Origin: Ancylobacter amanitiformis
GTDB taxonomy: Bacteria > Pseudomonadota > Alphaproteobacteria > Rhizobiales > Xanthobacteraceae
Direction: 5' to 3'
DNA: 64,000 bases
Assembly (NCBI RefSeq): GCF_030814815.1
Contig: NZ_JAUSVR010000006.1
Location: 224,942 to 288,941, forward strand
Shown: in pieces, positions 1 through 9,127 of the stretch
Position numbering within the stretch: the stretch's first letter is position 1
How the letters are laid out: the number at the start of each line of letters is the position of its first letter
Translations under genes and position numbers: made by a program
The notes under the pieces: generated by a model
The model's input: only the letters and a program-made list of their open reading frames with translations
Told to the model about the DNA's origin: nothing
Database searches by the model: none

Positions 1-2
1 AG

Positions 3-1301
3 ATTGCCCATTTCGCCCGCACGGCCGAAGCGCGCGGCTATGTCGTGGCCGAACGGCACGAGGGGTTCGACTATCGCGCCCTCGCGCAGGACCTTGTCCG
101 CGAGGTGCCGGATGTCGCGCATGTCGTGGTGGTGGGCGAGGCGGGGGACTTCACGGGTCTGGATGCGCTGCCCCAAGGCGGGGATATCGACCTGCCCGAG
201 GATGCCGATCCGTCCGAGGTCGCCTTCCTGCAGATTTCCGGCGGCTCGACCGGCCTGTCCAAGCTCATCCCGCGCACGCATGACGACTATATCTATTCCT
301 TCCGTGCCAGCGCCGAGATCTGCAAGCTGACGCCCGACAGCGTCTATCTCGCCGCGCTGCCCGTGGCGCATAATTTCCCCATGAGTTCGCCCGGCGTGTT
401 CGGCGCGCTGTATGCCGGGGCGCGTGTCGTGCTCAGTCCCTCGCCGAGCCCGGAAGTGGCCTTCCCGCTGATCGAGCGCGAGCGCGTCACCATCACCGGT
501 CTGGTGCCGCCCTTGGCGCTGCTGTGGCTGCAGGCGGCGCCCGGCGCGCGGCACGACCTCTCCTCGCTGGAGGTGCTGCAGGTGGGCGGCGCCAAGTTCC
601 TGCCCGAATCCGCCCGCCGGGTGAAGCCGGTGCTCGGCTGCACGCTGCAGCAGGTGTTCGGCATGGCCGAGGGGCTGGTGAACTATACCCGCCTCGATGA
701 CCCCGAGGAGATCATCGTCACCACGCAGGGCCGGCCGATCAGCGGGGATGACGAGGTGCTGATCCTCGACGATGCCGGCCATCCCGTGCCGGAAGGCGAG
801 GCGGGCCACCTGTTGACGCGCGGGCCCTACACGATCCGCGCCTATCACAATAATGACGGCGCGAATGCGCGCGCCTTCACGCCGGACGGCTTCTACCGCA
901 CCGGCGATGTGGTCAAGCGCACGGGGGAGGGCTATCTCGTCGTGCAGGGGCGGGCGGGTGATCATATCAACCGCGCCGGCGAGAAAATCTCCGCCGAGGA
1001 GATCGAGGACCATCTCCTCGCCCACCCCGCCGTGTTCGACGCGGCCGTGGTGTCGCTGCCCGACGACTATCTGGGCGAGCGCTCCTGCGCCTTCATCATC
1101 CCTCAGGGCGAGACGCCGAAGGCCGCCGTGCTGAAGGCATTCATGCGCAAGCGCGGCCTCGCGGAGTTCAAGGTGCCCGACCAGATCGTGTTCGTCGAGG
1201 CGTTCGAGACCACGGCGGTCGGCAAGGTCTCGCGCAAGGAACTGCGCGCCGGCCTGCGCCGTCGCTTTCTCGAAAAGGCGGAAGCGGAGGCGGGGGAATG
1301 A
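3..1301 (+). CDS. entE: 2,3-dihydroxybenzoate-AMP ligase (5' end outside window)
   Basis: Stand-alone aryl-acid adenylating enzyme that makes DHB-AMP and loads it on the aryl carrier protein for catecholate siderophore synthesis. The reading frame is open to the window edge, so roughly the first 100 residues are missing compared with EntE/DhbE (about 540 aa). The visible part has the ATP loop GGSTG near nt 240, the AHNF segment near nt 368 that lines the DHB pocket in DhbE-type enzymes, YRTGD near nt 892, and the terminal catalytic lysine motif GKVSRKEL near nt 1220. Its stop overlaps the next start by 4 nt (ATGA), so it is translationally coupled. Salicylate instead of DHB is possible from the fold alone, but the EntA and EntB homologues downstream argue for DHB. 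Confidence 0.93.
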   Translation: MAHFARTAEARGYVVAERHEGFDYRALAQDLVREVPDVAHVVVVGEAGDFTGLDALPQGGDIDLPEDADPSEVAFLQISGGSTGLSKLIPRTHDDYIYSFRASAEICKLTPDSVYLAALPVAHNFPMSSPGVFGALYAGARVVLSPSPSPEVAFPLIERERVTITGLVPPLALLWLQAAPGARHDLSSLEVLQVGGAKFLPESARRVKPVLGCTLQQVFGMAEGLVNYTRLDDPEEIIVTTQGRPISGDDEVLILDDAGHPVPEGEAGHLLTRGPYTIRAYHNNDGANARAFTPDGFYRTGDVVKRTGEGYLVVQGRAGDHINRAGEKISAEEIEDHLLAHPAVFDAAVVSLPDDYLGERSCAFIIPQGETPKAAVLKAFMRKRGLAEFKVPDQIVFVEAFETTAVGKVSRKELRAGLRRRFLEKAEAEAGE

Positions 1302-1948
1302 GCGCGCAGGTGAAAGCCGGTCTGCCGGCCATCGCCCCTTATGATCTCCCGCGCGCGGACGAACTGCCCGCGCCCCGCGCGCCGTGGCGGCTGGAGCGCG
1401 CGCGCGCGGCGCTGCTCATCCACGACATGCAGAACTATTTCCTGCGCGTCTTCACGCCCGATGCCTCCCCCATCGCCCCGGTCATCGCCAATATCGCGGC
1501 GCTGGCGCAGGCCGCGCGGGGCGCGGGCGTGCCGGTATTCTACACCGCGCAGGACGGCGACCAGGACCGGCGCGACCGCGGCCTGCAGGCCGACCTCTGG
1601 GGGCCGGGCATGAGCTGGGCGCCCGAGCACCAGCCCATTGTCGGCGCGCTCGCCCCGCGGGTGGGTGATATCGTGCTGGTGAAGCACCGCTACAGCGCCT
1701 TCCAGCGCTCCAACCTGGAGACGCTGATGCGCGCGCGCGATCGCGACCAGATCATCATCTGCGGCGTCTACGCGCATATCGGCTGCACGCTGACGGCGGC
1801 GGATGCGTTCATGCGCGATATCGAGCCGTTCCTGGCGGCCGATGCGCTGGCGGACTTCTCCCGCGCGAAGCACGACCTCGCCCTGTCCTATGTCGCCGAC
1901 ACGTGCGGCGTGCCGCTGACCAGCGCGCAGATCCGGGAGCAGCTGTAA
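1298..1948 (+). CDS. entB: Isochorismatase (EntB N-domain type, no carrier domain)
   Basis: Hydrolyses the enol ether of isochorismate to 2,3-dihydro-2,3-dihydroxybenzoate plus pyruvate. The 216 residues cover only the isochorismatase domain: IHDMQNYF with the catalytic Asp near residue 45, KHRYSAF with the catalytic Lys near 130, and GVYAHIGC near 152, which is the EntB form of the motif. E. coli EntB is about 285 aa with a C-terminal carrier domain. Here that domain is a separate gene directly downstream, whose ATG overlaps this stop by one base. The ATGA overlap with entE places it in the same operon. Confidence 0.93.
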   Translation: MSAQVKAGLPAIAPYDLPRADELPAPRAPWRLERARAALLIHDMQNYFLRVFTPDASPIAPVIANIAALAQAARGAGVPVFYTAQDGDQDRRDRGLQADLWGPGMSWAPEHQPIVGALAPRVGDIVLVKHRYSAFQRSNLETLMRARDRDQIIICGVYAHIGCTLTAADAFMRDIEPFLAADALADFSRAKHDLALSYVADTCGVPLTSAQIREQL

Positions 1949-2235
1949 TGGCCATCGCGCCCGCCGACATCCGGCGCATCATCACCCCGGCCGCGCCGAT
2001 CACCCGCGAGAGGATGCGCGCGGACATCGCCAGGATGCTGCACGAGGACCCCGAGGCGATCGGCGGCGAGGACAGCCTGATGGATCTCGGCCTCGATTCC
2101 ATGCGGGCCATGAATCTCGTGCTCGCCTGGAGCGAGGGCGGGCTGGAGCTGGAATTCGCCGAATTCGCGGAAACGCCCACGCTTGACGGCTGGTGGGCAC
2201 TGATCCGTACCCGACAGGCGGCGCGTGGTGTCTGA
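1948..2235 (+). CDS. Free-standing aryl carrier protein (ArCP)
   Basis: A 95-residue carrier protein that would hold dihydroxybenzoate on a phosphopantetheine arm between EntE and the NRPS condensation domain. The attachment motif LGLDSMR lies near residues 49-55. The start is the ATG that overlaps the isochorismatase stop (TAATG); a longer in-frame reading from 1903 would lie inside that gene and is rejected. The gene overlaps the next start (2225) by 11 nt. In EntB, DhbB and VibB this domain is fused to the isochorismatase, so the split is the unusual point. No phosphopantetheinyl transferase is seen in the window. Confidence 0.88.
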   Translation: MAIAPADIRRIITPAAPITRERMRADIARMLHEDPEAIGGEDSLMDLGLDSMRAMNLVLAWSEGGLELEFAEFAETPTLDGWWALIRTRQAARGV

Positions 2236-5200
2236 CCCGCGCGCGCCGGCGCATCCGCTCACCGAGGCGCAGGCGGGCCTGTGGTACGCCCAGCGGCTGG
2301 ACCCCGCCAACCCGCTGTTCAACACCGGCCAGTCCATCGCCTTCACCGGCCCGCTCGACCGCGACGCCTTCGCGGCGGCGCTGGCGCAGGCGGTGGATGA
2401 GGCCGACGCGCTGGCGCTGCGACTGGTGGATGACCCCGCCGGCCCATATCAGGTCGTCGATCCGGCCAACCGGCCGGTGCTGGATATCATCGACCTCTCG
2501 GGCGAGGACGATCCACACGCGGCGGCGCAGGCGGCCATCGCCCGCGACATGGCGACCCCGGTCGACCCGACGCGCGACAGGCTCGCGGCCGAGCGGCTTT
2601 TCGTGCTCGGGCCGCAGCATCACATCTGGCAGCAGCGCATCCATCATCTGGCCATTGACGGCTACGGGATGATCCTCATCACCCAGCGCGTCGCCGAGCT
2701 TTACACGGCACGGTTGCGCGTCCGCATGCCGGGCGCCCCCGCCCCCGGCATCGCCGCGGCGTTCACGGAGGATGCGGCCTATCGCGCCTCCGACCGGCGG
2801 GCGAAGGACGGCGCCTACTGGCGCGCGCTGTTCGCCGACCGGCCGGAGGTGGCAAGCCTCGCGACCGGAAGCCTCGCAGCCGGAAGCCTCGCGACCGGAA
2901 GCCTCGCCGCCGCCCCTTCGCTCGCGCATGGCTTTCACCGCCGCGCCGTGGAGATCGACGCCGAGGCCTTCGCCCGGCTGCGCGCGCGGGCCGAGCGCAT
3001 CTCCATCCCCTGGCCGGACATCGTCACCGCGCTCAGCGCGGCCTATGTGCAGCGCCACACCCAGACGCCCGAGGTGATTGTCGGCGTGCCGTTCATGGCG
3101 CGGCTCGGCAGCGCGGCGGCGCGGGTGCCGGCCATGCTGATGAACGTGCTGCCGCTGCGCGTCGCCGTCCCATCCGGCGTGCCGCTCGACGACTTCCTCC
3201 ACGCGGTGGCCGGAAGCCTCGTGCGCGCCCGCCGGCACGGGCGCTACCGTTCCGAGCAGCTGCGCCGCGATCTCAAGCGGGTGGGCGGGCAGCGGCGGCT
3301 GCACGGGCCGCTGATCAACCTGCTGCCCTTCGACGAGACGCCGCGCTTTGAGGGGCTGACCAGCCGGCTGGAGGTGCTGTCCACCGGGCCGGTTGAGGAC
3401 ATCACCTTCACCTTCCGCCTGCACGGGACGGACGGGCTGCGGCTGGAGGTCGACGCCAATCCGGCGCTCTATCCGCCCGCCGTCGTGGAAGCACATGCCC
3501 TGCGGCTCAAGCATTTCATCGAGGCGACCAGCGCTGCCGACAGGCTGGACGACGTGCCGACAGCCACGCCCGCCGAGGCCGAGCGCCATCTCGTCACCCT
3601 CAACGCGACCGCGCATCCCGTGCCCGACACCACGCTGGCGGCGCTGATCGAACGGACGATGGCGGCAATGCCGACCGCCCCGGCACTGCGCTTCGCCGGC
3701 ATGACCCTGGACTATGCGGGGCTCGAGGCGCGCAGCCGGGCCCTGGCGGAGACGCTCGCCGCGATCGGGGGCGTTGGGGACTCTCTCATTGCCGTCGCCC
3801 TGCCGCGCTCCTTCGAACTGGTGATCGCGCTCGTCGCCATATTGCGCGCGGGCGCGGCCTATCTGCCGCTCGACCTTGCCCAGCCCGACGCGCGGCTGTC
3901 CCGCATCCTCACCTCGGCGCGCCCGCGCCTCGTGCTGGCGCGGACGGAGGATGCCGGGCGCTTCGAGGGCAAGGTCGAGGTTCTGGCGCCGGAGCACTGG
4001 CCGCACGCACCGCTCGGCCTCGACCTGCCGCAGCCCGAGCCGGGAGACGCGGCCTATGTGATCTACACCTCCGGCTCCACCGGCGAGCCGAAGGGCGTCG
4101 TCATCGAGCACCGGGCGATCGTCAACCGGCTCGAATGGATGCGCGAGCATTACGGCTTTGGCCCGCAGGACCGCATCCTGCAGAAGACACCGGCGACTTT
4201 CGACGTCTCGGTGTGGGAATTCTTCCTGCCCCTCCTCACGGGGGCCTGCCTCGTCATCGCCCCGCCCGAGGCGCATCGCGACCCGCTGGCGCTGGCGCGG
4301 ATCCTCCGCGAGGAGACGATCACCACGGCGCATTTCGTGCCCTCGATGCTCGCCGCCTTCCTCGCCGAGCCGAGTGCGCAGGGCCTCGTCCTGGCCCGTG
4401 TCTTCTGCTCGGGCGAGGAATTGCCGGCGGACCTGCGCGACCGCTTTCACCGCACGCTCAAGGCTGGGCTGCATAATCTCTACGGGCCGACCGAGGCGGC
4501 GGTGGATGTGAGCTTCTGGCCGGCCGGACCGGAGGACCGCGCCAATCCCGTGCCGATCGGCTTTCCCGTGTGGAACACGCGGCTCTATGTGCTGGATGCG
4601 GCCGGGCGCCCGCAGCCACCGGACGTGCCGGGCCATCTCTTTCTCGGCGGGGTGCAACTGGCGCGCGGCTATCTCGGACGACCGGACCTCACGGCCGAGC
4701 GCTTCCGCCCCGATCCCTTCCGGCCGGGTGAGCGCGTCTATGCCACGGGCGACCTCGCCCTGTGGCGGGCGGATGGGGCGGTGGTGTTCCTCGGCCGCTC
4801 GGATCACCAGATCAAGATTCGTGGCCTGCGGGTCGAACTCGGCGAGGTCGAGGCGGCATTTATGGCTTCCGGCCTCGTGCGGCAGGCCGGAATCGTCGCG
4901 CGCGAGGATCGCGGCACGAAGCGCATCGTCGCCTATCTGGTGCGAGAGCCGGGCCAAAGGACGGCCCAAGGGACGGCCCAAGGGACGGCCCAAGCGACGG
5001 GCCAAGCGACGGCCATCGAACCGGGCATCGAGCCGGCCATGGATATTGCCGCGCTGAAGGCCGATCTCGCGTCCCGACTGCCGGACTACATGGTGCCGGC
5101 CGCCTTCGTCGTGCTCGACGCACTGCCCGTGACCGCCAATGGCAAGCTCGACCGGGCGGCCCTGCCGGCCCCCGATTTCGCCGGCACCGGCAGCCGGGCG

Positions 5201-6262
5201 CCGGAAACGCCGACCGAGAGGCGGCTCGCCGCCCTGTTTGCCGCGCAACTGGCGATCGATGGCCCCATCGCGGCGGAGGATGATTTCTTCGCGCTGGGCG
5301 GGGATTCGCTGCACGCTGTCGCGCTGCTCCTGAAAGTGCGCGAGCAGTGGGGCCACGATCCGGGCCTCGGCGCGCTGTTCGCCCGGCCGACGGTGGAAGG
5401 CTTCGCCCGGCTCATCGAGGCCGAGGGCGACGTGGATGCCGGGCTCGGGCCGCTGGTGACGCTGGCGCAGGGCGAGCCCGACCGGCCGCCGCTCTTCGTC
5501 ATTCATCCCGCCGGCGGCCTGTCGTGGTGCTATGGCCGGCTGGCGCGCGCGCTCTCCCCCCGCCGCACCGTCCATGGCCTGCAGGCACCGGCGCTGGCGG
5601 CGGGCGTCGCGACGCCGGGAAGCCTGGAGGCGCTGGCACGCGACTATGTGGCGCGCATCCGCCGGCTGCAGCCGCGCGGGCCCTATCATCTGCTCGGCTG
5701 GTCGGTCGGCGGCATCCTCGCGCAGGCCATGGCGGTGCAGCTGCGCGAGGACGCGGCGGAGGTCGGGATCGTGGCGCTGCTGGATTCCTACCCCTGCGAT
5801 GTGTGGCGCGGCGAGCCGGACCCGGGGGAGGATGGCGCGCTCAAGGCGCTCCTCGCCATTGCCGGGCACGACCCGGACCGGTTGCCGGCGCTGGCGTTGA
5901 ACCGCGCCGCGGTGCTGGCCTTCCTGCGCGCCACGACGAGCCCGCTCGGCCGGCTGCCCGAGGCCGCGCTCGATGGCGTGGTGCGGGTGGTGGCCGGCAA
6001 CAATGCCCTGGTCCGCGGGCATTTCCATCGCCGCTATGACGGCGTCCTCACCCATTTCCGCGCCGCGCTGGATCATCAGGGGCGCGACCTGTCGCCCGAT
6101 CTGTGGGCGCCGTATGCGGCGCGGATCGATGTCATCGATGTGCCGAGCCTGCACGCCCACCTCACCGGCCCGGAAGCGACCGCGCGTGTCGCTCCGGTGC
6201 TGGCACGGGCGCTGGCGCAGGCCGATAGCAGGGAGAAGGTTGCATGCGCGACAGCGGTCTGA
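2225..6262 (+). CDS. entF: EntF-like NRPS (C-A-T-TE), predicted serine-activating
   Basis: A 1345-residue synthetase that would couple DHB to an amino acid, oligomerise three units and release them as a trilactone. Domain order: condensation (HHLAIDG near 139-145), adenylation (YTSGSTGEPKG near 613; FDVSVWEFF near 660; NLYGPTEAAVD near 752; YATGD near 839), thiolation (LGGDSLH, Ser near 1025) and thioesterase (GWSVGG nucleophile elbow near 1157). The A-domain core follows E. coli EntF closely, hence the serine prediction. It is about 50 residues longer than EntF, and much of the excess is two low-complexity insertions coded by tandem repeats (about 210-229 and 909-928). The start is GTG 2225 or 2228. 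Confidence 0.93.
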   Translation: MVSDPRAPAHPLTEAQAGLWYAQRLDPANPLFNTGQSIAFTGPLDRDAFAAALAQAVDEADALALRLVDDPAGPYQVVDPANRPVLDIIDLSGEDDPHAAAQAAIARDMATPVDPTRDRLAAERLFVLGPQHHIWQQRIHHLAIDGYGMILITQRVAELYTARLRVRMPGAPAPGIAAAFTEDAAYRASDRRAKDGAYWRALFADRPEVASLATGSLAAGSLATGSLAAAPSLAHGFHRRAVEIDAEAFARLRARAERISIPWPDIVTALSAAYVQRHTQTPEVIVGVPFMARLGSAAARVPAMLMNVLPLRVAVPSGVPLDDFLHAVAGSLVRARRHGRYRSEQLRRDLKRVGGQRRLHGPLINLLPFDETPRFEGLTSRLEVLSTGPVEDITFTFRLHGTDGLRLEVDANPALYPPAVVEAHALRLKHFIEATSAADRLDDVPTATPAEAERHLVTLNATAHPVPDTTLAALIERTMAAMPTAPALRFAGMTLDYAGLEARSRALAETLAAIGGVGDSLIAVALPRSFELVIALVAILRAGAAYLPLDLAQPDARLSRILTSARPRLVLARTEDAGRFEGKVEVLAPEHWPHAPLGLDLPQPEPGDAAYVIYTSGSTGEPKGVVIEHRAIVNRLEWMREHYGFGPQDRILQKTPATFDVSVWEFFLPLLTGACLVIAPPEAHRDPLALARILREETITTAHFVPSMLAAFLAEPSAQGLVLARVFCSGEELPADLRDRFHRTLKAGLHNLYGPTEAAVDVSFWPAGPEDRANPVPIGFPVWNTRLYVLDAAGRPQPPDVPGHLFLGGVQLARGYLGRPDLTAERFRPDPFRPGERVYATGDLALWRADGAVVFLGRSDHQIKIRGLRVELGEVEAAFMASGLVRQAGIVAREDRGTKRIVAYLVREPGQRTAQGTAQGTAQATGQATAIEPGIEPAMDIAALKADLASRLPDYMVPAAFVVLDALPVTANGKLDRAALPAPDFAGTGSRAPETPTERRLAALFAAQLAIDGPIAAEDDFFALGGDSLHAVALLLKVREQWGHDPGLGALFARPTVEGFARLIEAEGDVDAGLGPLVTLAQGEPDRPPLFVIHPAGGLSWCYGRLARALSPRRTVHGLQAPALAAGVATPGSLEALARDYVARIRRLQPRGPYHLLGWSVGGILAQAMAVQLREDAAEVGIVALLDSYPCDVWRGEPDPGEDGALKALLAIAGHDPDRLPALALNRAAVLAFLRATTSPLGRLPEAALDGVVRVVAGNNALVRGHFHRRYDGVLTHFRAALDHQGRDLSPDLWAPYAARIDVIDVPSLHAHLTGPEATARVAPVLARALAQADSREKVACATAV
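2852..2911 (+). repeat. Four 15-nt tandem repeats inside the NRPS condensation domain
   Basis: Four consecutive near-identical units of the type GGAAGCCTCGCGACC code for four copies of a Ser-Leu-Ala-(Thr/Ala)-Gly-like pentapeptide. The unit is five codons, so the frame is kept. The insertion sits in the C domain after the catalytic HHxxxDG motif, presumably in a surface loop. Confidence 0.9.
4951..5010 (+). repeat. Five 12-nt tandem repeats inside the NRPS adenylation domain
   Basis: Five consecutive 12-nt units of the type GGCCCAAGGGAC code for repeated Gly-Thr-Ala-Gln. They lie in the small C-terminal adenylation subdomain, between the GRSDHQIKIRG motif and the final PDYMVPAAF/NGKLDR block. 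The unit is four codons, so the frame is kept. Confidence 0.9.
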
Positions 6263-7020
6263 GCGGCAAGGTCGCCCTCGTCACCGGCGCGGCCGGCGGC
6301 ATCGGTGCCGCCGTGGTGCGCCGTCTGGTGGAAGAGGGCGCGCGCGTCGTCGCCACCGATGTGGAGGCGGAGCCCTTGCAGGCGCTGGCCGCCACGCTGG
6401 GCGCGGCCGCCGTTCCCGCCTGTCTCGATGTGCGCTCCACGGCCGAGGTCGACGCCCTTGTGGCGTGGGTCGAGCGGGAGATCGGCCCGATCGACCTTCT
6501 CGCCAATGTCGCGGGCGTGCTGTCCCATGAATTGGTGACGGACCTGTCCGATGCCGAATGGGAGCGGGTGTTCGACATCAACGCGAGCGGCGTGTTCCGC
6601 CTCTCGCGGGCCCTGGCGCGGGTGATGCAGCCGCGCCGGCGCGGCGCCATCGTCACCGTGTCCTCCAATGCCGCCGGCATTCCGCGCCACGCCATGGCGG
6701 CCTATGCCGCCTCCAAGGCGGCAGCGACCATGTTCACCCGCTGTCTCGGACTGGAACTGGCGCCGCACGGCATACGCTGCAACATCGTCGCGCCGGGCTC
6801 CACGCTCACCCCGATGCAGACCGGCATGTGGGCGGACGGCAACGGCGCCGCGCGGGTGATTGCCGGCTCGCCGGAAACCTTCAAGGCCGGTATCCCGCTG
6901 GCCAAGCTGGCGACGCCGGAGGATGTGGCCGATGCCGTGCTGTTCCTGCTCTCGGAGCGGGCCGGCCACATCACCATGGCCGACCTCTATGTCGATGGCG
7001 GCGCCACGATGCGCGGGTGA
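6244..7020 (+). CDS. entA: 2,3-dihydro-2,3-dihydroxybenzoate dehydrogenase (SDR)
   Basis: NAD-dependent short-chain dehydrogenase of 258 residues that would oxidise the isochorismatase product to 2,3-dihydroxybenzoate. It shows the TGAAGGIG nucleotide-binding loop (15-22), the NVAG motif (about 90-93) and the YAASK catalytic Tyr-Lys pair (about 155-159). Its start overlaps the NRPS 3' end by 19 nt, so it closes the operon. By sequence alone it could be another SDR; the operon context fixes the call. Confidence 0.92.
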   Translation: MRDSGLSGKVALVTGAAGGIGAAVVRRLVEEGARVVATDVEAEPLQALAATLGAAAVPACLDVRSTAEVDALVAWVEREIGPIDLLANVAGVLSHELVTDLSDAEWERVFDINASGVFRLSRALARVMQPRRRGAIVTVSSNAAGIPRHAMAAYAASKAAATMFTRCLGLELAPHGIRCNIVAPGSTLTPMQTGMWADGNGAARVIAGSPETFKAGIPLAKLATPEDVADAVLFLLSERAGHITMADLYVDGGATMRG

Positions 7021-7035
7021 GGCGCTAAAAACCCC

Positions 7036-7054
7036 CTCTCCCCGTCGGGGAGAG
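7036..7054. terminator. GC-rich hairpin between convergent genes
   Basis: Perfect 8-bp inverted repeat CTCTCCCC-GTC-GGGGAGAG, 16 nt after the entA stop and before the stop of the convergent ABC ATPase. There is no T-run, so it may act in both directions or only protect transcript ends. Confidence 0.55.
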
Positions 7055-7081
7055 CGGTGGGGTGTGGGGCGCTTTCCCGGC

Positions 7082-7876
7082 TCACACCGCGCGGTCGACG
7101 ATGACCTGCAGGAACCCGCGCGCGCAGTGCTCGACGCGCGCCTCCACGCGATAGACGCGGGCCAGCGTTTCCGGCGTGATCGCCTCCCCCGGTGAGCCAT
7201 CGGCGGCGATGCGGCCCTGCTCCAGCACGACGATGCGGCGGGCGAAGCGGGCCGCCTGGGCGATGTCGTGCAGCACGATGACGACGATGATGGCGCGCTC
7301 GCGCGCCAGTTCTTCCACCAGTTGCATCACCCGCATCTGGTGATGGATGTCGAGCGCGCTGGTCGGCTCGTCCAGCAGCAGCACGGTTGGCTCGCGCACG
7401 ATGGACTGGGCGAGGCTGGCGAGCTGGCGCTGGCCGCCGGAAAGCTCGTCCAGCCCGCGCATGGCGAGATCGCCGATGCCGAGCCGCTCCAATGTGCGCA
7501 GCGCGCGCGCCTGAGCTTCACCCGAGGACAGGCCTCCCGCGGACAGTCCCCCCTCGCGCGAGGACATCAGCGCGGACAGCGTCGCCTCGAACACGGTGAG
7601 TGCCACGCGCTGCGGCAGGGCCTGCGGCATGTAGGTCACGAAGCGCGCATGGCCGGCAATGGTGAGCCGGGTCAGCTCGACATCGTCGAGGCGGATCGAA
7701 CCTGCCGCCGGCACCAGCCCCGCCAGCGCGCGCAGCAGCGTGGTCTTGCCGGCGCCATTGGGGCCGATCAGCGCGGTGACGCTGCCGCCCGTGAGTGCCG
7801 GCACGGACAGGTTCTCAAGGATGGCGCGCCGGCCATAGAAGACCGACAGCCCTTCGATGGTGAGCATCGGCGCCAT
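7082..7876 (-). CDS. Iron-siderophore ABC transporter ATPase (FecE/FepC family)
   Basis: 264-residue cytoplasmic ATPase that would power siderophore uptake through the adjoining permease. It has Walker A GPNGAGKTT (about 37-45), the signature LSGGQRQ (about 145), Walker B LLLDEPTSALD (about 164) and the switch His in VLHDIAQ. The start ATG overlaps the permease stop by one base (TGATG), showing coupled translation. It is convergent with the siderophore operon. Confidence 0.9.
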   Translation of the reverse strand: MAPMLTIEGLSVFYGRRAILENLSVPALTGGSVTALIGPNGAGKTTLLRALAGLVPAAGSIRLDDVELTRLTIAGHARFVTYMPQALPQRVALTVFEATLSALMSSREGGLSAGGLSSGEAQARALRTLERLGIGDLAMRGLDELSGGQRQLASLAQSIVREPTVLLLDEPTSALDIHHQMRVMQLVEELARERAIIVVIVLHDIAQAARFARRIVVLEQGRIAADGSPGEAITPETLARVYRVEARVEHCARGFLQVIVDRAV

Positions 7877-8931
7877 CACAGCCGCTCCCGCCGGGTGAAG
7901 ATCAGCGCCATGAAGAAGGGCACGCCGATCAGCGCCGTGACGATGCCGACGGGCAGCAATGCGCCGGGCACCAGCGTCTTCGAGGCCACCGAGGCGAGCG
8001 ACATGATGGCCGCCCCCGCCAGCATGCTCGCCGGCAGGAAGAAGCGGTGGTCCTCGCCCACCAGCATCCGGGCGATGTGCGGGGCGACCAGCCCGATGAA
8101 GCCGATCGTGCCGACAAAGGCGACCGAGGTCGCCGCCAGCAGGCTGACGCGCAGCAGCGAGAAGAAGCGCAGCCGCGCCACCGAGATGCCGAAGGAGCGG
8201 GCGCGGTCCTCGCCCAGGCGCAGCGCCGTCATGCGCCAGGAGGCGTGGAGCGCGAAGGGCGTGGTCAGCGCCGCCACCAGCGCCAGCACGCCGAGCTTCT
8301 GCCAGGTGGCGCGCGACAGGCTGCCCATGCTCCAGAATACCAGCTGCTGCAACGCCTCCTGGCTGGCGACGAACTGGATCAGCGCCACCAGCGCATTGAA
8401 GGTGAAGACCAGCGCGATGCCGAACAGCACCAGCGTTTCGACCCCCGTGCCGCGCAGGCCGGCCAGCGCCTGCAGCAGCAGCACCGAGCCGAAGGCGAAG
8501 ATAAAGGCGAAGGCCGGCAGGTTCCAGCCCGCCGGGACGAACGGCAGGCTGGCGCCGAGCACCAGCGCCAGTGCCGCGCCGAACGAGGCGGCGGAAGAGA
8601 CGCCCAGCGTGAAGGGGCTGGCCAGCGGGTTGTTGAGGATGGTCTGCATCTCCGCGCCGGCCAGCGCCAGCGCGGCGCCGACCAGAACCGCCATCAGCGC
8701 ATAGGGCAGGCGCACGTCCCAAATGATGACGCGCCCCGGCCCATCGAGGCCGGCGGGGTTCAGAATGCCGGTGATCACGTCGTTGAGCGGGAGGTTGGAC
8801 GGGCCGGTGGCGATGTCGAACAGCAGCGCCACCAGCATGAGCGCGCCGAGCCCGAGAAGGATGGCGACGCGCCGGCGCAGCCGGTGCGCATAGGCGGGCA
8901 GCGTGGCCGCGCGGGGCGAGGGTCCGGTCAT
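7876..8931 (-). CDS. Iron-siderophore ABC transporter permease (FecCD/BtuC family)
   Basis: 351-residue inner-membrane permease with about ten hydrophobic segments and the FecCD hallmarks GAALALAGAEMQTILNNPLA and GFIGLVAPHIARML. It would move the ferric catecholate, or the iron released from it, into the cytoplasm. ATG 8931 was chosen because GGAG sits upstream at normal spacing and the first membrane segment begins shortly after; an in-frame extension to 9087 has no membrane character. Only one permease gene is present, and no periplasmic binding protein is seen in the window. Confidence 0.88.
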   Translation of the reverse strand: MTGPSPRAATLPAYAHRLRRRVAILLGLGALMLVALLFDIATGPSNLPLNDVITGILNPAGLDGPGRVIIWDVRLPYALMAVLVGAALALAGAEMQTILNNPLASPFTLGVSSAASFGAALALVLGASLPFVPAGWNLPAFAFIFAFGSVLLLQALAGLRGTGVETLVLFGIALVFTFNALVALIQFVASQEALQQLVFWSMGSLSRATWQKLGVLALVAALTTPFALHASWRMTALRLGEDRARSFGISVARLRFFSLLRVSLLAATSVAFVGTIGFIGLVAPHIARMLVGEDHRFFLPASMLAGAAIMSLASVASKTLVPGALLPVGIVTALIGVPFFMALIFTRRERL

Positions 8932-9027
8932 CCTGTCTCCGGCGCCTCCGCCCGGCAGACACGGGGCGGCAGGCGGTGCGGGATGCTTCTGCATGAGCGG
9001 CCCGGATGGGTCAAGTTCCTGATGGAA

Positions 9028-9056
9028 AAGGATATTCCTTAGAATCATTTCATTCT
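9028..9056. promoter_or_regulatory. Candidate iron-responsive operator between divergent genes
   Basis: An AT-rich island in GC-rich DNA lies between the permease (minus) and the esterase (plus). It holds two adjacent inverted repeats: AAGGA-TAT-TCCTT (9028-9040) and AGAAT-N6-ATTCT (9041-9056). Position and base composition suit a Fur-family or RirA/Irr site, but neither repeat matches a consensus well enough to name the regulator. Confidence 0.4.
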
Positions 9057-9127
9057 GCCCCGCTGCGGCTTGCGCCGTCTCCGGCATGGGCTAGAGCTTG
9101 CCCGTCAGGTCCGCCGCGGGAACGCCC

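Noticed and set aside
2000..6160. 1386-codon open frame on the minus strand
   Set aside because: It is antisense to the EntF-like NRPS. The protein is Arg/Gly/Ala-rich without domains, as expected from GC-rich codons read backwards.
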